Assembly (NCBI GenBank): GCA_902785105.1
Contig: CACZXF010000003.1
Coordinates: 1-61,789 of the forward strand
DNA length: 61,789 bases
Direction: 5' to 3'
Source: an uncultured Eubacteriales bacterium
GTDB taxonomy: Bacteria; Bacillota; Clostridia; Christensenellales; Aristaeellaceae
This document shows, in pieces, positions 1 through 8,440 of the stretch (positions within the stretch are counted from its first letter, which is position 1; every line of letters starts with the position of its first letter). Made by a program: the position numbers and the translations under genes. The notes beneath the pieces are model-generated. The model did no database searches. It was not told the DNA's origin and was given only the letters and a program-made list of their open reading frames with translations.

Positions 1-135
1 ATCCTCTCTTCGGACAGACAAAACGCAACACCCACACTTTGACAGAGTAAATGCAACCCCTCTTAACCAAGCCGTTGCGTTTACCTTGTCAATTCAGTCC
101 GGATGTATGCTCAATGTAAAATTAGTGGATAATCC

Positions 136-164
136 TTGACAAATGCCATCTCGAAAGCTATAAT
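136..164 (+). promoter_or_regulatory. Promoter of tRNA-Leu
   Basis: A perfect TTGACA (136-141) and a perfect TATAAT (159-164) are separated by 17 bases and lie 11 bases before the mature tRNA. This is a full-consensus housekeeping sigma-factor promoter, as expected for a strongly expressed tRNA. Confidence 0.9.
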
Positions 165-175
165 ATATCTGTCGC

Positions 176-255
176 GCGGTCGTGGCGGAATAGGCATACG
201 CGCACGTTTGAGGGGCGTGTGGGAGACCGTACGGGTTCAAGTCCCGTCGACCGCA
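176..255 (+). tRNA. tRNA-Leu (anticodon GAG)
   Basis: The acceptor stem pairs GCGGTCG (176-182) with CGACCGC (248-254), followed by discriminator A255; CCA is not encoded. The anticodon loop reads TTGAGGG, giving GAG, which decodes CUU/CUC leucine codons. A long variable region and the TTCAAGTC T-loop fit a class II leucine tRNA. The gene stands alone, with its own promoter and a terminator right behind it. Confidence 0.95.
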
Positions 256-267
256 CTCGTTTTTTGA

Positions 268-306
268 GACCTGAAAATTATGATTTTCAGGTCTTTTTTA
301 TTTTTC
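268..306 (+). terminator. Intrinsic terminator of tRNA-Leu
   Basis: An 11-bp perfect stem (GACCTGAAAAT / ATTTTCAGGTC) with a 4-base loop is followed by a run of T's starting at 294. It is a textbook Rho-independent terminator. Confidence 0.9.
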
Positions 307-342
307 AAACAAAAGCGGGACACGGCTGATAACTGTATCCTA

Positions 343-877
343 TCAGAAATTCCCTGTCCTGGATACGAGCAGTAACCTTATAAAAAACCTTGATGTTGTC
401 CGCGGGCTGCTTAAGATGGACTTTTCACAGTCGTCCCATTCAGGATCGGCGGGGTGATAGCTCAGGTATTGAGAAGGCTCCCCTTCCGGATTGTCGTATT
501 GATGCACCACATCGGCTGCCAGCGACCGTTCAATCGCATTCCGCAGTCTGCCAAGGAAGCTGTCGGTGATTTCATTTTTCCTCGAGGACGCGGAGGAAAT
601 CAGGTTGTAGCGGTTTTCGTGGTCAGGTGTGGGAAAAACGCCTCGTCCTCCGCTTCGATCCAGAAGGACGCCTGTTTCTCGCCGGTCACACTGCGAATCA
701 GGGAGAGCGTTTCTCCGTGATATAGTCCAATTGAAGAGCTTCCTCATCCTTCAGTTTCTGGAGAGCCGCAAGCTTTTTGGTCTCATCAATCGCCTTCGCG
801 TCATTGATGCGTTTGATGTGAAGAACGCCAGGAAAAAGCAACACAAATCCAATTGTATTATAACATCTCACAGCCAT
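343..877 (-). pseudogene. Degraded membrane-anchored protein of unknown function
   Basis: Reading the minus strand from an ATG at 877 gives a short N-terminal hydrophobic stretch (IGFVLLFPGVLHI). A charged helical stretch with repeated Lys/Glu follows, up to about position 727. The natural continuation (LSLIRSVTGEKQASFWIEAEDEAFF) is in another frame, and from about position 640 the sense-looking sequence moves to the frame that ends at 343. No frame is open throughout, so at least two frameshifts are needed to make one protein of about 175 residues. I do not recognise the family. It could also be chance reading frames, since no good ribosome site precedes 877. Confidence 0.35.
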
Positions 878-957
878 TGAGCGAAAAAAAGCGGGATAAA
901 TACCACAAATAACCGTACGTTAGCATACCATATATTTCTAATGCTTTTCTCCCCAGT

Positions 958-983
958 GCAAGCGATGCTTGCCCGGCTTTTTT
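958..983 (+). terminator. Possible small hairpin terminator
   Basis: GCAAGC / GCTTGC form a short stem with a 3-base loop, followed by CCGG and a run of six T's. The region 878-1081 is otherwise AT-rich and non-coding. It holds the upstream region of the STAS operon, with TATAAT at 1041-1046 but no convincing -35 box. Confidence 0.35.
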
Positions 984-1081
984 ACATACAATTATCCTTT
1001 CATTCCTCTTTCATGTGAACACAGTTATGGCAAATCATACTATAATAATTATAGGTTATTTTTTATGAGGAGGACACTGAT

Positions 1082-1381
1082 ATGACCGTAACGAAGGGGC
1101 GGGATGGCAAAAAGCTGACCGTAGCCGTCGAGGGACGTCTGGACACCCTGACGTCGCCTGATTTCGAGGATGCGCTGATACCGGAGCTGAACGGGATCGA
1201 TACACTGGTGTTTGACCTCAGAGATCTGGCCTACATCTCCAGCGCGGGCATTCGGGTAATGGTGCACGCCGCGCAAATCCTGGATGAGCAGGATGGCGAA
1301 ATAAGGACGCTGAACGTCAACAAGGACGTGAAAAATATATTCAATATTACCGGCCTTACGGGCGCGCTGGGCGTGGAATAG
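1082..1381 (+). CDS. STAS-domain protein (anti-sigma factor antagonist type)
   Basis: This 99-residue protein is a single STAS domain, the SpoIIAA/RsbV fold. In partner-switching circuits such proteins bind an RsbW-type kinase when unphosphorylated and release it when phosphorylated on a conserved serine. That serine lies at residues 53-54 in YISSAGIRV, the usual position at the start of the second helix. The start has a strong ribosome site (GAGGAGGAC, ATG at 1082). It is the first gene of an operon in which the third gene carries an RsbW-like domain and the next locus encodes two RsbU-like phosphatases, so all three classic partners are present. Its target (a sigma factor or the transporter itself) cannot be told from sequence. 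Confidence 0.9.
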   Translation: MTVTKGRDGKKLTVAVEGRLDTLTSPDFEDALIPELNGIDTLVFDLRDLAYISSAGIRVMVHAAQILDEQDGEIRTLNVNKDVKNIFNITGLTGALGVE

Positions 1382-1396
1382 TGAGGAAGTGATGCC

Positions 1397-2067
1397 TTGA
1401 GCCTTCAAGAAAAGCTCTACAGCATATTGATCAAAGGCGGCTCCTGGAAAACCATATTGAACGGGCTGTGGGTCACCGTGCAGATATCGGCGCTTTCGAT
1501 GCTGCTGGGCACGGCGCTGGTGGCGCTCATCTGTCTGCTGCGCACGCGCAGGCAGGCGCTGCCCCGCCGCTTTGCCCAGGCCTATATCGCCGTGCTCCGG
1601 GGCACGCCGGTGTTGATGCTCCTGCTGCTGTTGTTTTATGGCGTGCTGGCGCGATACGGCGTGCCCCCTTAACGGTTGCGGTCATCGCCTTCGGGTTGAA
1701 TGTCTCCGCCCATGTGGCGGAGCTGTTGCGGGCCGCCTGGGAAGCCACGGACAAGGGGCAGGCGGAGGCGGCCCGGACGCTCAGTCTGTCCGCCTGGGAG
1801 GCTTTTCGCTGGGTGACGCTGCCGCAAATGCTGCGCACGGCTCGGCCCGTGTTTCAGTCCACCATCGTGAACCTGATCCAGTGGACCAGCGTGGTGGGCT
1901 ACGTCACCATCACCGACCTGACCCGCGTCATCAACACCACCGCATCCCGCACCATGCAGCCCCTGCTGACCACCATCATCGGGATGCTGATCTACCTTGC
2001 GCTGAGCTACCTGGTTTTCGGCCTCTTCGCGCTGACGGACCGAAAGAAGGGAAGCGCTGAAAAATGA
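1397..2067 (+). pseudogene. Polar amino-acid ABC transporter permease, frameshifted
   Basis: This is a HisM/GlnP-type permease of about 223 residues with several membrane segments. The EAA loop that contacts the ATPase is recognisable near 1760-1830 (QAEAARTLSLSAWEAFRWVTLP). Translation from TTG 1397 runs 91 residues to a TAA at 1670-1672. The homologous sequence continues in the -1 frame from about 1666 to the TGA ending at 2067. The break falls in a run of five C's (1664-1668). Restoring a sixth C gives an uninterrupted RYGVPPLTVAVIAFGLN, so one base seems to be missing. The gene lies 15 bases after the STAS gene and its end overlaps the ATPase start by 4 bases. A sequencing error, a true null allele or -1 slippage are the alternatives. 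Confidence 0.85.
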
Positions 2068-3158
2068 GCCTGATCGAAGTCAGGGGATTGAAGAAGTCCT
2101 TCGGCGGCATGGAGGTGCTGAAGGGCGTGGACCTGACGGTGGAGCAGGGCGAGCGCATCGCCATCATCGGCAGCTCCGGCTGCGGCAAGAGCACCTTTCT
2201 GCGCTGTCTGGAGCTCCTGGAAAAGCCGGACGCGGGGCAGATATTCATCGACGGACAGGAGATCACCGCCAAACGGGCCAGGGTGGACGAGATTCGACGC
2301 AGCATGGGCATGGTGTATCAGGGGTTCCACCTGTTCTCCGAAATGGACGTGATGGACAATCTGTGCCTTGCCCCGGTCCTTCGAAAGCGCATGACGCGGG
2401 CGGAGGCGGAGAAGAAAGCCCTGGCGCTGCTCGCCCAGGTGGGCCTGGCCTCCCGCTCTCACGCCTGGCCCACGCAGCTCTCCGGCGGTCAGCAGCAGCG
2501 CATCGCCATCTGTCGGTGTCTGATGATGGAGCCGAAGGTACTGCTGTTCGATGAACCCACCAGCGCGCTGGACCCCACGATGGTGGGCGAGGTGCTGGCG
2601 GTCATACGGATGCTGGCCAGAGAGGGCCTGGGGATGCTGATCGTCACCCATGAGATGAGCTTTGCCCGGGAGGTTGCCGACCGCGTGCTGTTCTTCGCGG
2701 ACGGCGTCATCTACGAGCAGGGCACGCCCGCTCAGCTTTTCAACATCCCGATGCGGGAAAAGACCATCGCCTTCATCCGCAAAATCAAGTATTTCACCTT
2801 TAACATACAGGAAAAGCACTTTGACCTGATGTCCATGCAGGGTGGCATACAGGGCTTTGCAGAGCGATATGGCATTGATTCGGAGCACGTATATCCCCTG
2901 CAGGTCTGCTTTGAGGAGATGGTGGTTGACTTTCTGAATCACTGCTTTCCGGAGGGTGAACCCATCGACATTCACCTGGAGGTGTCCTACGCCGAGGCGG
3001 ACCATGCCGTGGTCGTTCAGGTTTCAAGCGCCGGCAGGGCCTACAACCCCCTGGAGCAATCGGACAACGCGCTGGCGGTCGCCATCATTCAACAAAGCGC
3101 GCAAAAAACGGACTATCGATTCGATCAAAACCGCAATCACCTGACCCTCGTGTTATAA
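2064..3158 (+). CDS. Amino-acid ABC transporter ATPase fused to a degenerate RsbW-like domain
   Basis: Residues 1-240 are a GlnQ/HisP-type ATPase: Walker A GSSGCGKST (36-44), Q-loop Gln86, signature LSGGQ (139-143), Walker B LLFDEP (160-165) and switch His196 are all intact. Residues 245-364 are an extra domain that aligns by eye with RsbW/HATPase_c_2 anti-sigma kinases (EEMVVDFLNH, then AGRAYNPLE, then a last strand with NHLTLV). The ATP-site residues are altered: N-box Asn is Asp289, the Asp of the G1 DxG is Ser322, and the G2 GLG is ALA (336-338). The family normally ends near residue 245, so this is a real fusion. The domain probably acts as a protein-binding module for the STAS protein in the same operon, not as a kinase. 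The start overlaps the permease stop (ATGA). Confidence 0.9.
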   Translation: MSLIEVRGLKKSFGGMEVLKGVDLTVEQGERIAIIGSSGCGKSTFLRCLELLEKPDAGQIFIDGQEITAKRARVDEIRRSMGMVYQGFHLFSEMDVMDNLCLAPVLRKRMTRAEAEKKALALLAQVGLASRSHAWPTQLSGGQQQRIAICRCLMMEPKVLLFDEPTSALDPTMVGEVLAVIRMLAREGLGMLIVTHEMSFAREVADRVLFFADGVIYEQGTPAQLFNIPMREKTIAFIRKIKYFTFNIQEKHFDLMSMQGGIQGFAERYGIDSEHVYPLQVCFEEMVVDFLNHCFPEGEPIDIHLEVSYAEADHAVVVQVSSAGRAYNPLEQSDNALAVAIIQQSAQKTDYRFDQNRNHLTLVL

Positions 3159-3181
3159 AAAGATAATAACTATTCAATCCA

Positions 3182-3207
3182 CCCCGACAAATCCCTGTTT
3201 GTCGTGG
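3182..3207 (+). promoter_or_regulatory. Intergenic stem-loop between ATPase and binding-protein genes
   Basis: CGACAAA / TTTGTCG form a hairpin in the 79-base gap, with no T-run after it. It ends just before the ribosome site of the binding-protein gene, so it may stabilise that part of the message or expose it. Such hairpins commonly set the high ratio of binding protein to membrane components. Confidence 0.35.
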
Positions 3208-3237
3208 AGGACTGGATAGTCATAAAGGAGGATAAAC

Positions 3238-4254
3238 ATGAAAAAGATTATTGCTCTCATCGCCACCCTGGCCATGTTTTGCGCTGTACTGACGCCCGCT
3301 CTGGCCGAAAGCACGATCAAGCGCATTGGCACGCTTCAAATGCTAAATATGTCCGAGCAGGATTACGCCGCCGTTCAGAAGCTGCGCGCCGTCGCCGGGG
3401 AGATGCTGAACCAGGAAAACATTCCCGCCGAGAACCCCTACTACGATGGAATGCTGGATGAAAACCCGGAGATCATCTATTTTGATTCTCTGAATGACAT
3501 GATCATGGCGCTGGATGCCAACCAGATCGACGCCATCGATCTGAACCGAAGCACCGCCGAATAACTGTGCGCCTTGAACGATAACCTCAAAATCTTGATG
3601 GATTATTCAGACGCGGAGGATAACGTGCTGACGGACTTTGTGTTCTACTCCCTGCTGAGCTTTGATTTCTCCCTGATGCTGCCGGAGGGAAATCAGACGT
3701 TGGCGGACGAACTTTCCGAGGTTTTGACCGCCATGGAGGAGGATGGCACGGTGGATGAACTGGCAGCCACTTACATCGACGATGTGAACGGCGAGGTCCC
3801 CGCCGCGGAACCGGCCTCCATCGATGGCGCCGAGACCCTCCGCGTGGCCGTCACCGGCGATTTGCCGCCCATGGACTTTGTGACCCCTGATGGCAAGCCC
3901 GCGGGCTACAACGTGGCCGTGCTGACCGAGGTCGGCAGGCGGATCGGCAGAAATATTGAGTTCGTGCCCATCTCCGCCTCCGCCCGCGCCATGGCCCTCG
4001 CCTCCGGCCAGGTGGACGCGGTGTTCTGGAGCCGAAGCTGCATGGCGGCCCAGGAGATCATCGAAAACGGGATGGAATGGAAGGATCTGGTTGTGCCCGA
4101 GGATGAAGAAGATAAAGCGATGCTGGAGAAGATCGACAAGACGCTGATGTCCTCCTTCGATTACGTCAACTATAATACCAAGGACGTCCCCGAGGACCTG
4201 GTGGTCACCGACCGTTACTACAGCGACAATATCGTGCTCGTCGCGAAAAAGTAA
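3238..4254 (+). pseudogene. Tandem amino-acid binding protein, interrupted by an in-frame TAA
   Basis: The N-terminus is a clear signal peptide (MKKIIALIATLAMFCAVLTPALAES), preceded by AAAGGAGG. Residues about 30-185 and 200-338 are two bacterial solute-binding (PBPb-type) halves; the second has the family pattern LRVAVTGDLPPMDFVTPDGKPAGYNVAVL. A TAA at 3562-3564 interrupts the reading frame after 108 residues, and the same frame then continues to 4254. The context AE-stop-LCALND suggests a Tyr codon (TAY) mutated to TAA. A downstream TTG at 3574 has no good ribosome site. As written, the cell makes a short secreted fragment unless the stop is read through. It would deliver polar amino acids to the ABC transporter in front of it. 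Confidence 0.85.
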
Positions 4255-4308
4255 AAACGGAATAACTGTTTGGTTCAGGCAGACAAGTTAGAATTTGTTG
4301 GACTGATG

Positions 4309-4380
4309 AAAAATGGAGAATGGAAAATGTAGAATGCCTTTTTGCGGGCTAACTACATTCTCCATTCTCCATTTTCCATT
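4309..4380. repeat. Imperfect palindrome of the ATGGAGAATGG type
   Basis: About 25-bp arms (4309-4336 and 4356-4380) form a long hairpin with a few mismatches, placed between convergent genes. AT-rich palindromes of this style, here and at 55054-55130, are probably dispersed non-coding repeats that double as two-way terminators. Confidence 0.6.
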
Positions 4381-4441
4381 CACCGCGATAAATCCCAGTC
4401 TATAGGAAAAGACCGGGGAATTGCGAGATGTATATAAGGCA

Positions 4442-6199
4442 TCAGGTGCCGTCCGCTCCCCTGTACTCCAGGCAGAGCATGGTCAAGTCGTCGAACTGAC
4501 TGGCTTCGCCTGTGAACCCATCCACGGCGCGGCGCACATGCTCCAGCAGTTCCCGGGGCGAACCATCGGGCTGATCATTCAGTGCCTGTAGAATCCGGTC
4601 TGTGCCGAACTGCTCCTCCCGCTCATTGTTGGCCTCGGCCAGGCCGTCGGTGTAGACGAACAGCTTTGCGCCGGGCTTCAGGTCGAGCGTGTAATCCCGG
4701 TATGCCGTCCTCTTCATGACGCCCATCACAATGCCGTGCTCATCCTCAAACATCCGGAAATCCTCACCGGGGCGTCTGAGCATCGGGTATTCATGGCCCG
4801 CGTTGGTGCAGGTCAGCCGTCCAGTGGACAGCTCCAGTATGCCCAGCCACACCGTGACGAACATCCGCATGGCATTGTCCTCACGCAATTGAGCGTTGGC
4901 AGAGGTCAGTATTTCACTGGGTGTGCCGCCCATCTTCGCGCGATAGTTGATAATATTCCTGGCCGACATCATGAACAGCGCGGCGGGCACGCCCTTGTCG
5001 GACACATCCGCGATGACCAGGGCCAGGTGGTCGTCGTCCACCATGAAGAAATCGTAGAAATCGCCGCCGACCGCCTTGGCCGGGTCCATGCTGGCGTAGA
5101 GATCGAATTCCGGGCGGTCCGGGAAGGCCGGGAACTGTCTGGGCAGCACGGAGGTCTGGATTTTCGCGGCCATGTTCAGCTCTGTTTTGACCCGCTCCCG
5201 CTCCGCGGTGACGCGGGTCAATTTGTCGGCGCTGTCCACAATGCGCATCTGCATGGACTTTATCTCATGGTACAGATCGCCAATCTCGTCGTTGGAGCGA
5301 ATGGGCAGGTCTATCACCATGTCCCTGGAGAAACCCTCCTCCCCCATCTCAAATTTCGCGGCGCCCTCCGCGAGCTGCATCAGGGGCTTTGTGGCCAGCC
5401 TCCGGGTCAGCAACATGGTGACCGCCATCGCCACGAGGGTGAGAACCGCGATGTACAGGGCGCTGTTCACCAGAAACCAGCGGCGCTCCTCCACCACACC
5501 GCGCATGTCGATGTCCACGTATAACCGGGCGGGAATCCAGTAATCGTCATCCCAGTATTCCTCAATCGGCTCACAGGCGGTGCAAAGCCAATCCTCCCCG
5601 TTTCGATAGATGGTGGGCGGCATGACATCGTCGCCGCCGTATTGGGCAAAGGCGTCTATGGGGTCCTTTGCCGTGCCGATGAGCAGCAGGCTCTCCCCAG
5701 GGGTCACGAGGCTGTAGTTCACGCCATCCACGACATACTGTATGTACGCGGCATCAATGTCAAAGGTCGCCCTTTCATCCTCCAAATGAACTTCGAGCAT
5801 CCGATAATCGCCATAGAGGGTATATCTCCCCTTGTCAGCAATGTTGGATTCATTTTTGGCATAGTATTCCGCGAGATAGGGCGTCGGCGGCTGTGCGCGC
5901 ATCCAGTCCTCGATGATCCGCTCATCATTCGCCGCTGTAGCCCTGGCGCGCACCTCCCGGAATTCGTCCGAATCGATCCTTTCACGCAGATAGGAGGTCA
6001 ATTGATAGGGAAAGTGTTCTATCGCCAAATCACGGGCGGCGACCTCCGCCTGTTTGAAATAGATGCTGTCCACCTTCTGCTTATAGACTGTATAGGTGAT
6101 CAGCAGCAGTCCCAGTGAGATCAAAAGGATGCCGGCGATCAGCATGAGGTTCAGCTTTGCCCCCATCCCGAAGCGATGACTCTTTCGCGTCTGAATCAT
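4442..6199 (-). CDS. Membrane SpoIIE/RsbU-type PP2C phosphatase with HAMP domain (copy 1)
   Basis: The 585-residue protein has a membrane helix at about 15-38, an extracytoplasmic domain to about 240, a second helix at about 243-266, a HAMP linker, then a SpoIIE-type PP2C domain from about 355. The metal-binding Asp motifs are present (VGGDFYDFF near 375, IADVSDKG, YTDGLAEANN, DDLTMLCLEY). Enzymes of this family dephosphorylate STAS proteins, so the substrate is likely the STAS protein encoded upstream. The extracytoplasmic domain has a Cys pair in WLCTACEP near residue 204. The start at 6199 is chosen for the AGGAGGAGA ribosome site; an upstream ATG at 6283 has none. It is a close paralogue of the next phosphatase. 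Confidence 0.92.
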   Translation of the reverse strand: MIQTRKSHRFGMGAKLNLMLIAGILLISLGLLLITYTVYKQKVDSIYFKQAEVAARDLAIEHFPYQLTSYLRERIDSDEFREVRARATAANDERIIEDWMRAQPPTPYLAEYYAKNESNIADKGRYTLYGDYRMLEVHLEDERATFDIDAAYIQYVVDGVNYSLVTPGESLLLIGTAKDPIDAFAQYGGDDVMPPTIYRNGEDWLCTACEPIEEYWDDDYWIPARLYVDIDMRGVVEERRWFLVNSALYIAVLTLVAMAVTMLLTRRLATKPLMQLAEGAAKFEMGEEGFSRDMVIDLPIRSNDEIGDLYHEIKSMQMRIVDSADKLTRVTAERERVKTELNMAAKIQTSVLPRQFPAFPDRPEFDLYASMDPAKAVGGDFYDFFMVDDDHLALVIADVSDKGVPAALFMMSARNIINYRAKMGGTPSEILTSANAQLREDNAMRMFVTVWLGILELSTGRLTCTNAGHEYPMLRRPGEDFRMFEDEHGIVMGVMKRTAYRDYTLDLKPGAKLFVYTDGLAEANNEREEQFGTDRILQALNDQPDGSPRELLEHVRRAVDGFTGEASQFDDLTMLCLEYRGADGT

Positions 6200-6290
6200 G
6201 CTGTCTCTCCTCCTTCCTTTGATTGCTGCCCTGTTTTTTAGCGCAACTTGCCCTTTAAACATGGATTTATCGGGGAGATGCACACGCTCC

Positions 6291-6369
6291 TGTAGGGGCG
6301 GCGTTGCGCCGCCCGCCGGGTAAAACGATGCGTTTCGTTGGGGACGGGCGCCGAAACGGCGCCCCTACA
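6291..6369. repeat. 79-bp dispersed palindromic element (GTAGGGGCGG family)
   Basis: The ends are inverted (TGTAGGGGC at 6291, GCCCCTACA ending at 6369) and the interior contains two smaller GC-rich hairpins. The left 28 bases (6290-6317) recur with one mismatch at 61550-61577. It is a REP/MITE-like non-coding repeat in the gap between the two phosphatase genes. Confidence 0.7.
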
Positions 6370-6449
6370 AGGTTGGTTTGACTCCCCGACAAATTCCAAT
6401 TTACCCAGCATCCTGATTGTTAGCGTTCCGCGGAATCGTTGCTCTTAAG

Positions 6450-8216
6450 CTATTCCGCTTTCTTCGGCCCCCTGTATTCCAGGCAGAGCATCGTCAGGTC
6501 GTCAAACTGGACCGCACCCTTGACGAAAGCGTCCACATCCGCGCGCACGCCCTTCAATATGCCTTCCGGATCGTTCCCCTGAAACTGGTTCAGTGCCATC
6601 TCCAGGCGGGCCCGGGTATACAGCTCGCCCTCGGCGTTATTGGCCTCGGAAACGCCGTCCGTATAGACGAACACCGCATCTCCGGGGCGCAGCGAAATCG
6701 TGTAATCCCGATACTTCATTCCCGACATGATGCCCAGGGGCAGCCCATGCGGGTCCGTCAATATCCGGAACCTGCCGTTTTCCCGGACGACAGGGTATTC
6801 ATGACCCGCGTTGGTGCATGTCAGCCTGCCCGTGCTCAATTCCAGTATGCCGAGCCACACCGTGACGAACATCCCCGTTGGGTTGTTCCCGCAGAGCTGT
6901 GCGTTGACGGACGTCAGTATCTCGCCGGGAGCGCCGCCCATACGCGCACGGTATTTGAGGATGATTTTGGCGGACATCATAAACAGCGCGGCGGGCACGC
7001 CTTTGTCGGAGACGTCCGCGATCACCAGGGCAAGGTGGTCGTCGTCCACCAGGAAGAAATCATAGAAGTCGCCCCCGACCTCCTTGGCGGGGTCCATGCT
7101 GGCGTACAGGTCAAATTCCGGGCGGTCCGGGAAGGCTGGAAACTTTCTGGGCAGCACGGAGGTCTGGATATGCGCCGCCATGTTGAGCTCCGTGTTGACG
7201 CGCTCACGCTTTGCCGTAGCGCGGGTCAGCGCGTCAGCGTCGTCCACGATGCGCACCTGCATGGCCTTTATCTGGTGATACAGATCGCCAATCTCATCGT
7301 TCGAGCGGATCGGCAGGTCAATCACATCGTCCCTCGAAAAGCCCTCGTCCCCCATCTCAAATTTCGCAGTTCCCTCTGCCAACTGCTTCAGGGGAGTCGC
7401 CGCCAATCTGCGGGTCAGCAGCAGCGTGACCGCCATCACCGCAAGGGTGAGCAGCGCGATGAACACGGCGCTGTTGACCAGGAACCAATGGCGCTCCCGG
7501 ACCACATCGTTCATGTTGATGTCCACGCACATCTGCGCGACCGGCACACGCTCATTGCTATCCCATTCATCCAGGATCGGTTCGCAGGCGGTGCAGAGCC
7601 AGTCTCCTCTGAATTGATAAATGGTGGGCGGTATGCGGTCGTTGCCGGTATATCTGGCAAGAGCCTCGATGGGCTCCTCCGCCGTGCCAATGTCCAGCAG
7701 GCTCATATCAGGGTCCGCCAGGTTGTAGGTCACGCCGTCCACGACGTACTGTATGTAGACATCGACGTCGAAAATATCCTCCGCGTCCGGCAGCGTCCAG
7801 GTTATGAGAGTCAAATAATCGCCATACAGCGTATATTGGACCTTCTCCTCCTCGGTCAGCTGGGAAAAATCCGGAGCGACACGCCCCTCGATAACATTGT
7901 CCGAGGGCTTTTCAAGCATCCAGTCCTCGATGATCTGCTCGTCGTTCGCGGCCACGGCCCGCGCCCGCACCTCACGGAATTCGTCGGTATCGATCATCTT
8001 TCTCAAATTCGCTGAGAATCCATCGGGAGTATGATTATACACGATGTCGATCACAGCGCGTTCGGCCCGCTCAAAATATTTGCTGTCCACCTTGCGGCAA
8101 TAGACCCCGTAGGTGATCCGCACAAATCCCAGCGCAATCGCGAGGATGCAGGCGATGAGCATGATGTCCAGCTTTGTTCCCAGCCCAACCCGGCGTGCCC
8201 TTCGCTCCGTCCTCAT
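6450..8216 (-). CDS. Membrane SpoIIE/RsbU-type PP2C phosphatase with HAMP domain (copy 2)
   Basis: This 588-residue protein has the same layout as its neighbour: helix about 15-37, extracytoplasmic sensor, helix about 243-266, HAMP, and PP2C with VGGDFYDFF, IADVSDKG, YTDGVSEANN and DDLTMLCLEY. The Cys pair in WLCTACEP (about 205) is conserved, although much of the sensor domain differs, so the two copies may detect different cues while sharing one output. ATG 8216 follows an AGGGGGAA ribosome site. The two genes probably arose by tandem duplication. The dispersed repeat between them may limit read-through from this copy into copy 1. Confidence 0.92.
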   Translation of the reverse strand: MRTERRARRVGLGTKLDIMLIACILAIALGFVRITYGVYCRKVDSKYFERAERAVIDIVYNHTPDGFSANLRKMIDTDEFREVRARAVAANDEQIIEDWMLEKPSDNVIEGRVAPDFSQLTEEEKVQYTLYGDYLTLITWTLPDAEDIFDVDVYIQYVVDGVTYNLADPDMSLLDIGTAEEPIEALARYTGNDRIPPTIYQFRGDWLCTACEPILDEWDSNERVPVAQMCVDINMNDVVRERHWFLVNSAVFIALLTLAVMAVTLLLTRRLAATPLKQLAEGTAKFEMGDEGFSRDDVIDLPIRSNDEIGDLYHQIKAMQVRIVDDADALTRATAKRERVNTELNMAAHIQTSVLPRKFPAFPDRPEFDLYASMDPAKEVGGDFYDFFLVDDDHLALVIADVSDKGVPAALFMMSAKIILKYRARMGGAPGEILTSVNAQLCGNNPTGMFVTVWLGILELSTGRLTCTNAGHEYPVVRENGRFRILTDPHGLPLGIMSGMKYRDYTISLRPGDAVFVYTDGVSEANNAEGELYTRARLEMALNQFQGNDPEGILKGVRADVDAFVKGAVQFDDLTMLCLEYRGPKKAE

Positions 8217-8333
8217 TGCGTTCCCCCTATACAGACATCCATTAACGTATCATAACATCGCTGATATTCATTTGCAATGCGTATTTTAATAACAGAATAA
8301 GCGGCAATGTTTTTTAATCTAAGCCTTGTGCGG

Positions 8334-8362
8334 TTGATAAATATACAATTATTTGGTATAAT
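8334..8362 (+). promoter_or_regulatory. Promoter of the diguanylate cyclase gene
   Basis: TTGATA (8334-8339) and TATAAT (8357-8362) are 17 bases apart, 79 bases upstream of the ATG. The rest of 8217-8440 is AT-rich and shows no gene. Confidence 0.75.
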
Positions 8363-8440
8363 GATATTCCCTCGGCTGTTGCCACGGCGGGAAATCTGTT
8401 TTTCCCAAATGATATAAAGCATTCATGAGGACGAAAGACC

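Noticed and set aside
1664-1672. Programmed -1 frameshifting in the permease
   Set aside because: The site lacks a proper X-XXY-YYZ slippery heptamer in the right phase and no strong downstream stem was seen; a lost C is simpler.
1468-2067. A separate 199-codon gene starting inside the permease
   Set aside because: Its first 65 codons are out-of-frame nonsense; only the part after about 1666 is permease. It is the second half of one frameshifted gene.
6417-8015. Long plus-strand frame opposite the second phosphatase
   Set aside because: Same codon-bias effect; the minus-strand protein has full SpoIIE and HAMP motifs.
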